Assembly: GCF_018388445.1 (NCBI RefSeq)
Contig: NZ_CP074405.1
Location: forward strand, 620,001-684,000
Source of the DNA: Cellulomonas wangleii
GTDB taxonomy: Bacteria > Actinomycetota > Actinomycetes > Actinomycetales > Cellulomonadaceae
Length of the DNA stretch: 64,000 nucleotides
Direction of reading: 5' to 3'
In this document: piece after piece, positions 55,176-63,884 of the stretch
Numbering within the stretch: the stretch's first letter is position 1
Layout: each line of letters starts with the position of its first letter
The notes under the pieces: model-generated
Seen by the model: only the letters and a program-made list of their open reading frames with translations
Databases searched by the model: none
Told to the model about the DNA's origin: nothing
Position numbers and translations under genes: made by a program

Positions 55176-58100
55176 ATGAGTCCGACCAGGCACCGATCGG
55201 TGCTCGAAACTATCGGGGCCGGGGTGGCAGCGACTGCCCTCGTCGCCGCCCCACTCATCGGGCTCGGCTCGGCCGCCGGTGCGGCAGTGGCCGACGAGGT
55301 GCTCAGCAGCACGTTCGAGGAGAGCGTGTCGCCCTGGACCGGACGCGGCGCCGCGACGGCCGCCCGGACCACCGACGACGCCCGCACCGGGGACGCGAGC
55401 ATGCTCGTCTCCGGCCGCACCGCCAACTGGCACGGCGCGTCGACCTCCATCACCTCCCTGTTCGCGAGCGGCGGCACGTACCAGGTGTCGGCCTGGGTCA
55501 AGCTCGCGCCCGGCGAGGCGGACACCACGGTCAAGGCGACCGTGGCCGAGACGCCCGAGGCGTGGACCGGCGTGACGCCCGACGTGGCGGTCACCGACGA
55601 CGAGTGGGTCGAGGTCGCCGGCACCTACACCCGCGCCGCCGGCGTGACCGCCGGTGACCTGTACTTCGAGGCCGCGGGCGAGACCACGAGCTTCCTCGTC
55701 GACGACGTCGTCGTCACCGGGCCCCCGTTCGAGGCGACGCCGCCCCCGGGCGACGGCACCGACCTGTCGTTCGACTTCGAGGACGGCTCCCTGAGCGGCT
55801 GGGCGCCGCGCGCCACCGGCGACGGGCCCCCGACCGTGACCGTCACGGAGTCCGGCGGGCACGAGTCGGACCGCGCCCTGCGCGTGTCCGACCGTGTCCA
55901 CCAGGGCCAGGGCGTGCAGTACGACGTCACCGACGTCCTGTCCGCCGGTGCGCCGTACCAGTTCTCGGCGTGGATCCGGTTCGACGGCGAGCCCGGTGCG
56001 ATGACGCTCAGCGCCCGCACCGAGACCGGCGGGACCAGCACCTACTCCAACCTCGTGTCCATCACCGGTGTCACCGAGGACTGGACGCTCGTGACCGGGA
56101 GCTTCTCGCTGCCGGCGTTCGAGACGGCCGCGGAGATCTACCTCGAGACGGCCTGGGACAACGACAACGCCGGCAACACCTCGACGTTCCTCGTCGACGA
56201 CGTCTCGATCACGAGCCCGACGGTGGCGGTCGAGGACCTGACGCCCCTGCAGGACACCGTGCCGTTCCCCCTGGGCGTCGCGATCGACGACCGGGAGACC
56301 CGCGGCGCGCAGAGCGACCTCCTCACGCGGCACTTCGACCAGGTCACGGCCGAGAACCACATGAAGCCGTACGCCTGGTACGCCGCGGACCGCACGTTCG
56401 GGATCGCGCCGCAGGCCACCGCGATCATGGACCACGCCGTGGAGAACGACCTGCGCGTCTACGGGCACGTGCTCGTCTGGCACAGCCAGAACCCCGGCCA
56501 GACGGACCCGGACCCCGCCACGGGGACGCCCGGGAACCCCGGCTGGTTCTTCTTCGACGACGACGGTGAGCCGCTCACGTCGAGCCCCGAGGACCAGGAG
56601 ATCCTGCGGGAGCGCCTGGAGACCCACGTCTTCGCCGTCGCGAAGGCGCTGCACGACGAGTACGGGGACTTCGGGTCGGACACGAACCCGCTGGTCGCGT
56701 GGGACGTCGTCAACGAGGTCGTGGCCGACGGCGCCGACAACCCCGACGGCCTGCGTCGCTCGGCGTGGTTCAACATCCTGGGCGAGCAGTTCATCGACCT
56801 GGCGTTCCGGTACGCCGACGAGGCGTTCAACGAGACGTACGCCGCGCCGGGCTCGGACCGGCCGGTCAAGCTCTTCATCAACGACTACAACACCGAGGAG
56901 ACGGGCAAGCAGGGCCGGTACTTCGCGCTCGTCGAGCGGCTGCTCGACCGCGGCGTCCCGCTGGACGGCGTGGGGCACCAGTTCCACGTCAGCCTGACGC
57001 GGCCGATCGCCGACCTGCGGGCCGCCATCGAGCGGTTCGAGGCGCTGCCCGTCCTGCAGGCCGTCACCGAGCTCGACGTCGCCACCGGTACGCCGGTCAC
57101 CGACGCCAAGCTCATCGAGCAGGGCTACTACTACCGCGACGCGTTCGACCTGTTCCGCGAGAAGGCGGACTCGCTGTTCTCGGTCACGGTGTGGGGGCTC
57201 TACGACAGCCGCAGCTGGGTCAACGACAACGGCGCGCCGTTGCTGTTCGACGACACGCTGACCGGCAAGCCGGCGTACTACGGCGCGGCCGGGCAGGACC
57301 TGCCCGCGCCCATCCGGACGGCGGACGTGTTCCGCGGCGAGGTGCCGCTGGACGACGACGCGCTGACGGCCGTCGAGTGGCTGCAGCTGCAGCCGCACCT
57401 GCTGGGCGAGGAGGGCGAGAGCGGGTCGTTCCAGCTGCGCTGGTCTCCGACCACGCTCACCGTGCTGCTGGAGGTCGCGGGCGACGCCCCCGGCGTCGAG
57501 CTGCAGGTCGGGGACGAGACGTACGCGTTCGCCCGCGACGGCTCGGGTGACGTCCCGGGCGTGGTGTCCGAGACGGACGGCGGCTGGACCGCGGTCATCC
57601 ACCTGCCCCTCGACGACGCGACCGAGGGCAGCTCCGTGCGGTTCAACGTCGTCGTCGACGGCGGTGCGGGCTGGACGGAGCCCGGGGCGACCGGGATCCT
57701 CGCGCTCCTCGAGGAGCTGTCGTACCTCGAGGTGCCGTCCGCCACGGGCGAGGTGCCCGTCATCGACGGTGCCGTCGACGACGCCTGGCAGGGGCTGTCG
57801 GCGGTCGTCACCGGCAAGCAGGTCTCCGGGACGGCCACGGCCACGGCCGAGGTCCGCACGCTGTGGGACACGGACCGGCTGTTCGTCCTCATGGAGGTCA
57901 CGGACCCGGACATCGACCTGACCGCGACCCAGCCCTGGGAGCAGGACTCGGTCGAGATCTACGTCGACGCCGGCAACGCCAAGAACGGCACCTACCTGCC
58001 GACGGACATGCAGCTGCGCATCAACGCCGACAACGCCGTCTCGTTCGGCAACGGGCCCGCCACCCAGGTGGAGCGCGTGACGTCGGCGACGGCGCGCACG

Positions 58101-58883
58101 GAGACCGGCTACGTCGTCGAGGTCGCGATCGACATGCTCGACCTCGGCATCGAGGACTCGGTGCACGGCCTGGACTTCCAGGTCAACGACGCCGCGGGCG
58201 GCGCCCGCATCGGCACCACCAACTGGGCCGACGCGACGAACCAGGGCTACCAGTCGACCGCCCACTGGGGCGTCGGCCGGTTCGTCGCAGCCGAGCCCGC
58301 CCCGGGCCCGGCGACCGGGGTGCCGACGGCGCCCGTGCTGTCCCACGACAACTGGGACAAGGACGGGACGTTCACCGTGCTGTCGTCGATGTGGTGGGGG
58401 CAGAACGCCCACACGCTGACGCTGCGGGAGAACGGCGTGGACATCGCCACGAAGCGGGTCGTCGACGCGACCCCCGGCGCGCAGATCGTGCCGTTCGAGG
58501 TGACCGGCCGGGTCGACGGCACCTACCGCTACGAGGTCGTCGCGACCAACCAGCACGGCTCCACGACGAGCCGGGCGATCACGGTCAAGGTCGTCGCCGC
58601 GAAGCCCGGCGTGCCGGTCGTCCTGCACGACAACTGGGACGGCAACGGCACCTACACCGTGTCGATGCACATGTGGTGGGGCACGAACGCCACCACGTAC
58701 CGGCTGTACGAGGACGGCGTCCTGGTCGACACCCAGGCGCTGTCCCCGAACGGTCGCAACGCGCAGCACGCGGGCACCCTGCTCGAGGGCAGGAAGCGGG
58801 GTGTGCACCGCTACACGGTCGAGCTCTCCAACGAGGCGGGCACGACGCGCAGCGCGACCGTGCCCGTGATCGTCTGGCGATGA
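55176..58883 (+). CDS. Multimodular secreted GH10 xylanase with CBM modules and tandem C-terminal Ig-like modules
   Basis: A 1235-residue paralogue of the preceding xylanase. Modules: signal peptide (1-36, including the shared ETIG stretch); two CBM4/9/22-type modules (40-187, 198-345); GH10 (352-708) with acid/base Glu514 (WDVVNEV) and nucleophile Glu632 (TELDVAT); a CBM9-like region (713-855) and a CBM9 (859-1040); then two repeats that begin with HDNWD and contain MWWG (1048-1142, 1145-1235), resembling Ig/Fn3-like modules of chitinases. There is no CE4 domain and no sortase motif, so it should be released. The start is set by GCAAGGGAGCGTCA just upstream of the ATG, shared with gene 1. 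Confidence 0.92.
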   Translation: MSPTRHRSVLETIGAGVAATALVAAPLIGLGSAAGAAVADEVLSSTFEESVSPWTGRGAATAARTTDDARTGDASMLVSGRTANWHGASTSITSLFASGGTYQVSAWVKLAPGEADTTVKATVAETPEAWTGVTPDVAVTDDEWVEVAGTYTRAAGVTAGDLYFEAAGETTSFLVDDVVVTGPPFEATPPPGDGTDLSFDFEDGSLSGWAPRATGDGPPTVTVTESGGHESDRALRVSDRVHQGQGVQYDVTDVLSAGAPYQFSAWIRFDGEPGAMTLSARTETGGTSTYSNLVSITGVTEDWTLVTGSFSLPAFETAAEIYLETAWDNDNAGNTSTFLVDDVSITSPTVAVEDLTPLQDTVPFPLGVAIDDRETRGAQSDLLTRHFDQVTAENHMKPYAWYAADRTFGIAPQATAIMDHAVENDLRVYGHVLVWHSQNPGQTDPDPATGTPGNPGWFFFDDDGEPLTSSPEDQEILRERLETHVFAVAKALHDEYGDFGSDTNPLVAWDVVNEVVADGADNPDGLRRSAWFNILGEQFIDLAFRYADEAFNETYAAPGSDRPVKLFINDYNTEETGKQGRYFALVERLLDRGVPLDGVGHQFHVSLTRPIADLRAAIERFEALPVLQAVTELDVATGTPVTDAKLIEQGYYYRDAFDLFREKADSLFSVTVWGLYDSRSWVNDNGAPLLFDDTLTGKPAYYGAAGQDLPAPIRTADVFRGEVPLDDDALTAVEWLQLQPHLLGEEGESGSFQLRWSPTTLTVLLEVAGDAPGVELQVGDETYAFARDGSGDVPGVVSETDGGWTAVIHLPLDDATEGSSVRFNVVVDGGAGWTEPGATGILALLEELSYLEVPSATGEVPVIDGAVDDAWQGLSAVVTGKQVSGTATATAEVRTLWDTDRLFVLMEVTDPDIDLTATQPWEQDSVEIYVDAGNAKNGTYLPTDMQLRINADNAVSFGNGPATQVERVTSATARTETGYVVEVAIDMLDLGIEDSVHGLDFQVNDAAGGARIGTTNWADATNQGYQSTAHWGVGRFVAAEPAPGPATGVPTAPVLSHDNWDKDGTFTVLSSMWWGQNAHTLTLRENGVDIATKRVVDATPGAQIVPFEVTGRVDGTYRYEVVATNQHGSTTSRAITVKVVAAKPGVPVVLHDNWDGNGTYTVSMHMWWGTNATTYRLYEDGVLVDTQALSPNGRNAQHAGTLLEGRKRGVHRYTVELSNEAGTTRSATVPVIVWR
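55205..55215. promoter_or_regulatory. Intragenic CGAAACTATCG element in xylanase gene 2
   Basis: Codons 10-14 (E-T-I-G) use GAA and ACT. It lies 152 bases from the upstream palindrome, nearly the same spacing as in gene 1. Confidence 0.45.
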
Positions 58884-58987
58884 CCGTCCCACGCGTCCGC
58901 GCGCGGACGTCCCCCCGGGTGTGGTGCTGGTCGTGGCGCCACCCCGGGGCACGCCAGACGCTGCTGCGGCGCTGACCCGCAGCAGCG

Positions 58988-59018
58988 GGCCGGGGTGACA
59001 CGTCACCTCACCCCGGCC
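58988..59018 (+). terminator. First of two tandem hairpins after xylanase gene 2
   Basis: A perfect 11-bp stem (58988-58998 with 59008-59018) and 9-base loop. The gap between xylanase gene 2 and nadC (250 bases) holds these two hairpins and the nadC promoter. Confidence 0.65.
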
Positions 59019-59022
59019 ACCC

Positions 59023-59065
59023 GGAGCCCCGCCGGCTGATCCCCCCCGACAGCCGGCGGGGCTCC
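59023..59065 (+). terminator. Second tandem hairpin after xylanase gene 2
   Basis: A perfect 16-bp stem (59023-59038 with 59050-59065) and 11-base loop, C-rich. Confidence 0.75.
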
Positions 59066-59120
59066 GCCGTGCCCGGAGCGCGCCGCGGCGGACGTCCGCC
59101 CGGCGGGCGCGGTGCGCCGC

Positions 59121-59126
59121 TACGGT
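59121..59126 (+). promoter_or_regulatory. -10 hexamer of a leaderless promoter (nadC)
   Basis: TACGGT ends 7 bases before GTG 59134. Confidence 0.65.
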
Positions 59127-59133
59127 GGCGCCC

Positions 59134-60198
59134 GTGACCGACGCCCGCCCGCTCGTCGACGAGTCCGACGCGACCCCCGCCCCGCACCGCCCGGCGACCG
59201 AGGGGGCGTCCCCGTCCGACGCGCCGACGGACCGTGCCGGCGCCGCCCTGCCCGGCGACCCCGGGCCGGAGCCGCTGGCCGTCACCCGGCTGGTGGCCGT
59301 CGCGCTCGACGAGGACCTCGGCCCCGCTCCCGGCCGCGACGTCACCACGCAGGCCACCGTGGACCCGCAGGCCCGGGGCCGTGCGGACGTGGTCGCGCGG
59401 GACGCCGGCGCGATCGCCGGGCTCGTCGTCGTGCCGGAGGTGCTCGACCAGGTCGCCGACCGGCTGGGTCTGCCGCGGGCGACCGTCACGTGGCACGTCC
59501 ACGACGGCACCGTGGTCGACGCGGGCACGGTCCTGGCGACCGTCGAGGGCCCGACGCACGTGCTGCTCGTCGCGGAGCGCACGCTGCTCAACCTCGTGTC
59601 GCGGGCCTCGGGCGTCGCGACCCACACGTACCGCTGGACGCAGGCGCTGACGGGGACGGGTGCGCAGGTGCTCGACACCCGCAAGACCACGCCCGGTCTG
59701 CGGGCGCTGGAGAAGTACGCCGTGCGCTGCGGCGGCGGCACCAACAAGCGCATGGGGCTGTACGACGTGGCGATGGTCAAGGACAACCACGTGGTGGCCG
59801 CCGGGTCCGTGGCCCGGGCCGTGCGCGCGGTGCGCGAGCGGTTCCCCGACGTGGCGGTGCAGGTCGAGGTGGACCGGCCCGAGCAGGCCGACGAGGCCCT
59901 GGACGCCGGCGCCGACTTCCTGCTGCTCGACAACATGGACACCGCGACGCTGACGGCCACGGTCGCGGCGGTCCGGGCGCGCACGGCCGGCGTCGGGCAC
60001 GTCGACCTCGAGGCCACGGGCAACCTCACGCTCGACCGGGCGCGGGAGGTCGCGCTCACCGGCGTGGACTACCTGTCCGTGGGCGCGCTCACCCACTCGT
60101 CGCCCGTCCTCGACGTCGCGCTCGACCTGGACCCCCGGTCCGTGACCGTGGCCACGCAGGGCCTGCCGGCCGCCGGTGCGCCCGTGTCCCGCCCCTAG
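59134..60198 (+). CDS. nadC: Nicotinate-nucleotide pyrophosphorylase (carboxylating)
   Basis: Quinolinate phosphoribosyltransferase, which converts quinolinate and PRPP to nicotinate mononucleotide. Signatures are RTLLNLVSRASGVAT, DTRKTTPGLRALEKYAVRCGG and RMGLYDVAMVKDNHV; VQVEVDRPEQADEALDAG and LTGVDYLSVGALTHS complete the barrel. 354 residues with a 45-residue Asp/Ala/Pro-rich N-terminal extension. GTG 59134 was chosen over an in-frame start 9 bases earlier on account of the -10 hexamer. It is followed by lysS after 9 bases; there is no nadA and no type III pantothenate kinase gene in between. Confidence 0.94.
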   Translation: MTDARPLVDESDATPAPHRPATEGASPSDAPTDRAGAALPGDPGPEPLAVTRLVAVALDEDLGPAPGRDVTTQATVDPQARGRADVVARDAGAIAGLVVVPEVLDQVADRLGLPRATVTWHVHDGTVVDAGTVLATVEGPTHVLLVAERTLLNLVSRASGVATHTYRWTQALTGTGAQVLDTRKTTPGLRALEKYAVRCGGGTNKRMGLYDVAMVKDNHVVAAGSVARAVRAVRERFPDVAVQVEVDRPEQADEALDAGADFLLLDNMDTATLTATVAAVRARTAGVGHVDLEATGNLTLDRAREVALTGVDYLSVGALTHSSPVLDVALDLDPRSVTVATQGLPAAGAPVSRP

Positions 60199-60201
60199 AA
60201 T
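60196..60201 (+). promoter_or_regulatory. -10 hexamer of a leaderless promoter (lysS)
   Basis: TAGAAT ends 6 bases before GTG 60208 and overlaps the nadC stop codon (TAG). It is the closest match to TATAAT in the window. Confidence 0.7.
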
Positions 60202-60207
60202 CATCGG

Positions 60208-61746
60208 GTGAGCGCACGCACCGAACCCACCCCCGCGACGCCTGTCGTCGAGACCCCCGTGGACGACGTCCCCGAGCAGATGCGGGTGCGGCGGGCCAAG
60301 CGCGAGCGGCTGATCGAGCAGGGTGTCGCCCCCTACCCGGTCTCGGTGCCGCGCACGCACACCATCGCCGAGGTCCGCGAGGGCCACCCGGACCTCGAGC
60401 CGGGCACCGAGACGGACGACGTCGTCGGCGTCGCCGGGCGGGTCGTGTTCCTGCGCAACACGGGCAGGCTCGCGTTCGCCACGCTGCAGGACGGTGCGGG
60501 CACGCGCCTGCAGGCGATGCTCAGCGAGAAGGAGGTCGGTGCCGAGGCGCTCGCGGCGTTCAAGGCCGACGTCGACCTGGGTGACCACGTCTTCGTCCAC
60601 GGCCGCGTGATCGCCTCGCGCCGCGGTGAGCTGAGCGTGATGGCGGACGAGTGGCGCATGGCAGCCAAGTCCATCCGCCCGCTGCCGAACCTGTACGAGG
60701 GCACGGAGATGTCCGAGGAGGCGCGGGTCCGTCAGCGTTATGTCGACCTGATCGTCCGTCCCGGCGCGCGCGAGATGGTGCGGCTGCGTTCGGCCGTCGT
60801 GCGGTCGCTGCGCGAGAACTTCTATCGCCGCGGATTCCTCGAGCTCGAGACGCCGATGCTCCAGGTGCGCCCGGAAGGTGCGGCGGCGCGGCAGTTCGAG
60901 ACGCATATGAATGCTTTCGACATGGATCTCTACCTGCGCATCGCACCCGAGCTGTTCCTCAAGAGGGCGGCCGTCGGCGGCGTCGAGAAGGTCTTCGAGA
61001 TCAATCGGAACTTCCGTAACGAAGGCGTTGACTCGACGCACTCCCCGGAGTTCGCGATGCTCGAGGCGTACGAGGCCTACGGCGACTACGACACCATGGC
61101 GGCGCTCACGCAGGACCTGGTGCAGACCGCCGCGCGGGACGCGCTCGGCACGACCGTCGTGACGCTGGCCGACGGCACCGAGTACGACCTGGGCGGGCAG
61201 TGGACCTCCCTGACGATGTACGGCTCGCTCTCCGAGGCCCTGGGCGAGGAGATCACGCACGACACGTCCGACGAGCGCCTGCTGGCCCTGCTGGACGCCG
61301 CCGACGTCGAGCTGGCGCCCGCCCAGCGCAACCACGGCAAGATGGTCGAGGAGCTCTGGGAGCACCACGTCGGCTCGACCCTCTGGGCGCCCACGTTCGT
61401 GCGGGACTTCCCGGTGGAGACGTCCCCGCTGACGCGCGACCACCGCACCGAGCGCGGCCTGGTGGAGAAGTGGGACCTGTACGTGCGCGGCATGGAGCTG
61501 GCCACCGCCTACTCCGAGCTGGTCGACCCGGTCGTGCAGCGCGAGCGCTTCGAGGCGCAGGCCCTGCTGGCCGCCAAGGGCGACGACGACGCGATGCGGA
61601 TCGACGAGGACTTCCTCGCCGCGATGGAGCACGCCATGCCCCCGTCGGGCGGCATGGGGATGGGCATCGACCGCCTCCTGATCGCCATGACCGGGCAGGG
61701 CATCCGCGACACCATCGTCTTCCCGCTCGTGAAGCCGCAGGCCTGA
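60208..61746 (+). CDS. lysS: Lysyl-tRNA synthetase (class II)
   Basis: Charges tRNA-Lys with lysine. An N-terminal OB-fold anticodon domain (about 60-165) precedes the class II core: motif 2 [20 protein letters not shown] and motif 3 [16 protein letters not shown]. 512 residues, normal length. Between about 60735 and 61030 the gene uses TAT, CAT, AAT, GAT, GAA and GCT codons almost absent elsewhere here, so this stretch may come from recombination. The small membrane protein and lsr2 follow. Confidence 0.97.
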   Translation: MSARTEPTPATPVVETPVDDVPEQMRVRRAKRERLIEQGVAPYPVSVPRTHTIAEVREGHPDLEPGTETDDVVGVAGRVVFLRNTGRLAFATLQDGAGTRLQAMLSEKEVGAEALAAFKADVDLGDHVFVHGRVIASRRGELSVMADEWRMAAKSIRPLPNLYEGTEMSEEARVRQRYVDLIVRPGAREMVRLRSAVVRSLRENFYRRGFLELETPMLQVRPEGAAARQFETHMNAFDMDLYLRIAPELFLKRAAVGGVEKVFEINRNFRNEGVDSTHSPEFAMLEAYEAYGDYDTMAALTQDLVQTAARDALGTTVVTLADGTEYDLGGQWTSLTMYGSLSEALGEEITHDTSDERLLALLDAADVELAPAQRNHGKMVEELWEHHVGSTLWAPTFVRDFPVETSPLTRDHRTERGLVEKWDLYVRGMELATAYSELVDPVVQRERFEAQALLAAKGDDDAMRIDEDFLAAMEHAMPPSGGMGMGIDRLLIAMTGQGIRDTIVFPLVKPQA

Positions 61747-61766
61747 GCCTGCGTGAAGGAGAACCT

Positions 61767-61928
61767 GTGAACGGCTGGGGTGCAGTTCTGGCGGCGTTGC
61801 TGCCGTCGGTGGGTGTGGGTCTGATCTTCTGGTTCGCGATGCGTGCGATCGTCAACGCGGACCGTTCCGAGCGGCAGGCGGTTGCCCGCATGGAGGCGGA
61901 GAACGAAGGGCCGGGTACGGGATCCTGA
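61767..61928 (+). CDS. Small single-pass membrane protein between lysS and lsr2
   Basis: A 53-residue protein: hydrophobic helix at about 5-26 (WGAVLAALLPSVGVGLIFWFAM), then a charged tail with RSERQAVARMEAE. I do not recognise a named family. The GTG has an excellent AAGGAG site at 61756-61761, 5 bases upstream, which strongly supports a real gene. It lies 20 bases after lysS and is probably co-transcribed with it. Confidence 0.8.
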   Translation: MNGWGAVLAALLPSVGVGLIFWFAMRAIVNADRSERQAVARMEAENEGPGTGS

Positions 61929-61944
61929 GAATGTGCTCCGGGGT

Positions 61945-61973
61945 TTGACGCGAACAATCCCGGGTGGGACAGT
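61945..61973 (+). promoter_or_regulatory. Promoter of lsr2 (TTGACG-17-GACAGT)
   Basis: TTGACG at 61945-61950 and GACAGT at 61968-61973 are separated by 17 bases, ideal for the housekeeping sigma factor. It predicts a leader of about 30 bases with a GGGAG ribosome site, so lsr2 is not leaderless. Confidence 0.65.
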
Positions 61974-62011
61974 GATCCCGTCAGCAATTTCCCCATGCCC
62001 GGGAGCATTCC

Positions 62012-62359
62012 ATGGCACAGAAGGTGCAGGTCCTGCTGGTCGACGACGTCGACGGCGGGACGGCGGACGAGACGGTCACGTTCGGTCTCGACGGCGTGAC
62101 GTACGAGATCGACCTCACGTCCGACAACGCCGCCAAGCTGCGCGACGCGCTCGCGCAGTGGGTCGGGAACGCGCGCAAGGTGAGCGGTCGCTCGGCCGGC
62201 CGTTCGACGGCTCGGTCCTCGGCCACCTCCTCGTCGCGCACCGCGCGGTCGAACGAGGCCCAGGAGATCCGCGAGTGGGCCAAGGCCAACGGCTACCAGG
62301 TCTCGGAGCGGGGTCGCATCTCCGCCGAGGTCAAGAAGGCCTACGACGACGCCCACTGA
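62012..62359 (+). CDS. lsr2: Lsr2 nucleoid-associated protein
   Basis: A 115-residue actinobacterial H-NS analogue that bridges DNA and silences AT-rich, often foreign, genes. The N-terminal dimerisation domain (1-60, starts MAQKVQVLLVDD) is followed by a Ser/Arg/Thr-rich linker (61-80) and the DNA-binding domain (81-115) whose SERGRIS stretch carries the AT-hook-like RGR core. Location after lysS matches Mycobacterium. It is flanked downstream by a bidirectional terminator. Confidence 0.96.
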   Translation: MAQKVQVLLVDDVDGGTADETVTFGLDGVTYEIDLTSDNAAKLRDALAQWVGNARKVSGRSAGRSTARSSATSSSRTARSNEAQEIREWAKANGYQVSERGRISAEVKKAYDDAH

Positions 62360-62400
62360 GCGTCGTCGGGCGCGTCACGTCGGGGGGCGTGACGCATGAC

Positions 62401-62434
62401 GAAGGGGCCGGCACCGCGAGGTGCCGGCCCCTTC
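62401..62434. terminator. Bidirectional hairpin terminator between lsr2 and xylB
   Basis: A perfect 15-bp stem (62401-62415 with 62420-62434) is closed by a GCGA tetraloop of the stable GNRA type. The AAGG/CCTT end gives a short T-rich tail on either strand. Confidence 0.8.
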
Positions 62435-62444
62435 GTCGTCGCGG

Positions 62445-63884
62445 TCAGGCCGGGCGGTCGACCGTCAGGTCGCGGGCGGCCGCGTACTGCTCGCGCACGA
62501 CCGGCGTGGGCTCACCCGTCATGACCTCGGCGCCGGACGACGCGGACCACGCCGGGGGAGCGTCCTGCCCGGACAGCACCCAGGCCGCCTGGCGGGCGGC
62601 GCCGTCGGCCACGTACTCGCCGGGCGTCGGCACCTGCACGTCCACGCCCATGATCGACGGGATGATCCGTCGCACGGCCTCGGACTGCGCACCGCCGCCG
62701 ATGAGGAAGACGCGCTCCACCGGGACGCCCACGGCGCGCATCGCGTCGATGCCGTCGGCGAGCGAGCAGAGCATGCCCTCGACAGCCGCGCGCGCGACGT
62801 GCGCGGGCGTCGTGTTGGCCAGGCGCATGCCGTGCAGGGCGCCGGTGGACAGCGGCTTGTTCGGGGTGCGCTCGCCCTCGAGGTAGGGGATGTGCACGAG
62901 GCCGTCGGCGCCCGCGGGGGCGGACAGTGCGAGCTCCGACAGGCCCGGGTGGTCGACGCCGAGCATCCGGCAGGCCGCGTCGAGCACGCGCGACGCGTTG
63001 AGCGTCACCGCGAGCGGCAGGTAGGAGCCGGTCGCGTCCGCGAACCCGGTGACCAGGCCGGTGCCGTCGGCGATGGGCGCGGCGGAGATGGCCGAGACCA
63101 CGCCCGACGTCCCGAGGGACACCGCGACGTCACCCGGCAGCAGGCCGAGCGCGAGGGCGGCCGCGGCGTTGTCGCCGGCGCCCGGGCCCAGGACGGGCTT
63201 CTTCTCGAACATGGGGGCGACGGGTCCGGCCTCGTTGGCCGCGAGCACGCGCGGCAGGCGCGGCACGCTGCCCAGGGCCATCTCGAGCAGGTCGGGGCGG
63301 TAGTCCTCCGTGATCGGCGACCAGTAGCCGGTGCCCGACGCGTCGGACCGGTCCGTGACCAGCCCGTCGAACCCGACCTCCGCCATGCCGCCCGCGAGCT
63401 TCCAGGTCAGCCAGTCGTGGGGGAGCGCCACGGCCGCGACGCGTGCGGCGTTCTCCGGCTCGTTGTCGCGCAGCCAGCGCAGCTTGGTGATCGTCAGCGA
63501 CGCGACGGGCACCGAGCCGACGGCGTCGGCCCACGCCTGCGCCCCGGCGGCGGGGTCACCGTCGCCGAGCTCGGCGATGAGGTCGACCGCCGCCTGCGCC
63601 GAGCGCGTGTCGTTCCACAGCAGCGCCTCGCGGATCACCTCGCCGTCGGCGTCGAGCACGACCATGCCGTGCTGCTGCCCGCCGACCGAGATCGCCTCGA
63701 CGTCGTCGAGGCCGCCCGCGTCCGCGATGGCCGCCTGCAGGGCGTCCCACCAGTGGTGCGGGTGCACCTCGGTGCCTTCCGGGTGCCTGGCGCGGCCCTG
63801 CCGGACCAGCTCACCGGTCTGCGCGTCGCGCACGACCACCTTGCACGACTGTGTGGACGAGTCCACACCTGCCACGAGCGTCAT
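62445..63884 (-). CDS. xylB: Xylulokinase
   Basis: FGGY-family kinase that phosphorylates D-xylulose to xylulose 5-phosphate, feeding the pentose phosphate pathway. Signatures are [15 protein letters not shown] (first ATP phosphate loop), [13 protein letters not shown] with the substrate Gln-His, [19 protein letters not shown] and [15 protein letters not shown] (adenosine motif). 479 residues, normal length. AAGGGAG lies 8 bases before the ATG. No xylA or xylR gene is in the window. The 116 bases beyond its start show no GAAAGTTTC word. Confidence 0.95.
   Translation of the reverse strand: MTLVAGVDSSTQSCKVVVRDAQTGELVRQGRARHPEGTEVHPHHWWDALQAAIADAGGLDDVEAISVGGQQHGMVVLDADGEVIREALLWNDTRSAQAAVDLIAELGDGDPAAGAQAWADAVGSVPVASLTITKLRWLRDNEPENAARVAAVALPHDWLTWKLAGGMAEVGFDGLVTDRSDASGTGYWSPITEDYRPDLLEMALGSVPRLPRVLAANEAGPVAPMFEKKPVLGPGAGDNAAAALALGLLPGDVAVSLGTSGVVSAISAAPIADGTGLVTGFADATGSYLPLAVTLNASRVLDAACRMLGVDHPGLSELALSAPAGADGLVHIPYLEGERTPNKPLSTGALHGMRLANTTPAHVARAAVEGMLCSLADGIDAMRAVGVPVERVFLIGGGAQSEAVRRIIPSIMGVDVQVPTPGEYVADGAARQAAWVLSGQDAPPAWSASSGAEVMTGEPTPVVREQYAAARDLTVDRPA

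Noticed and set aside
55173..60059. A minus-strand open frame of about 1600 codons opposite the second xylanase and nadC
   Set aside because: Same antisense artefact; the plus strand encodes recognisable GH10, CBM9 and NadC motifs.
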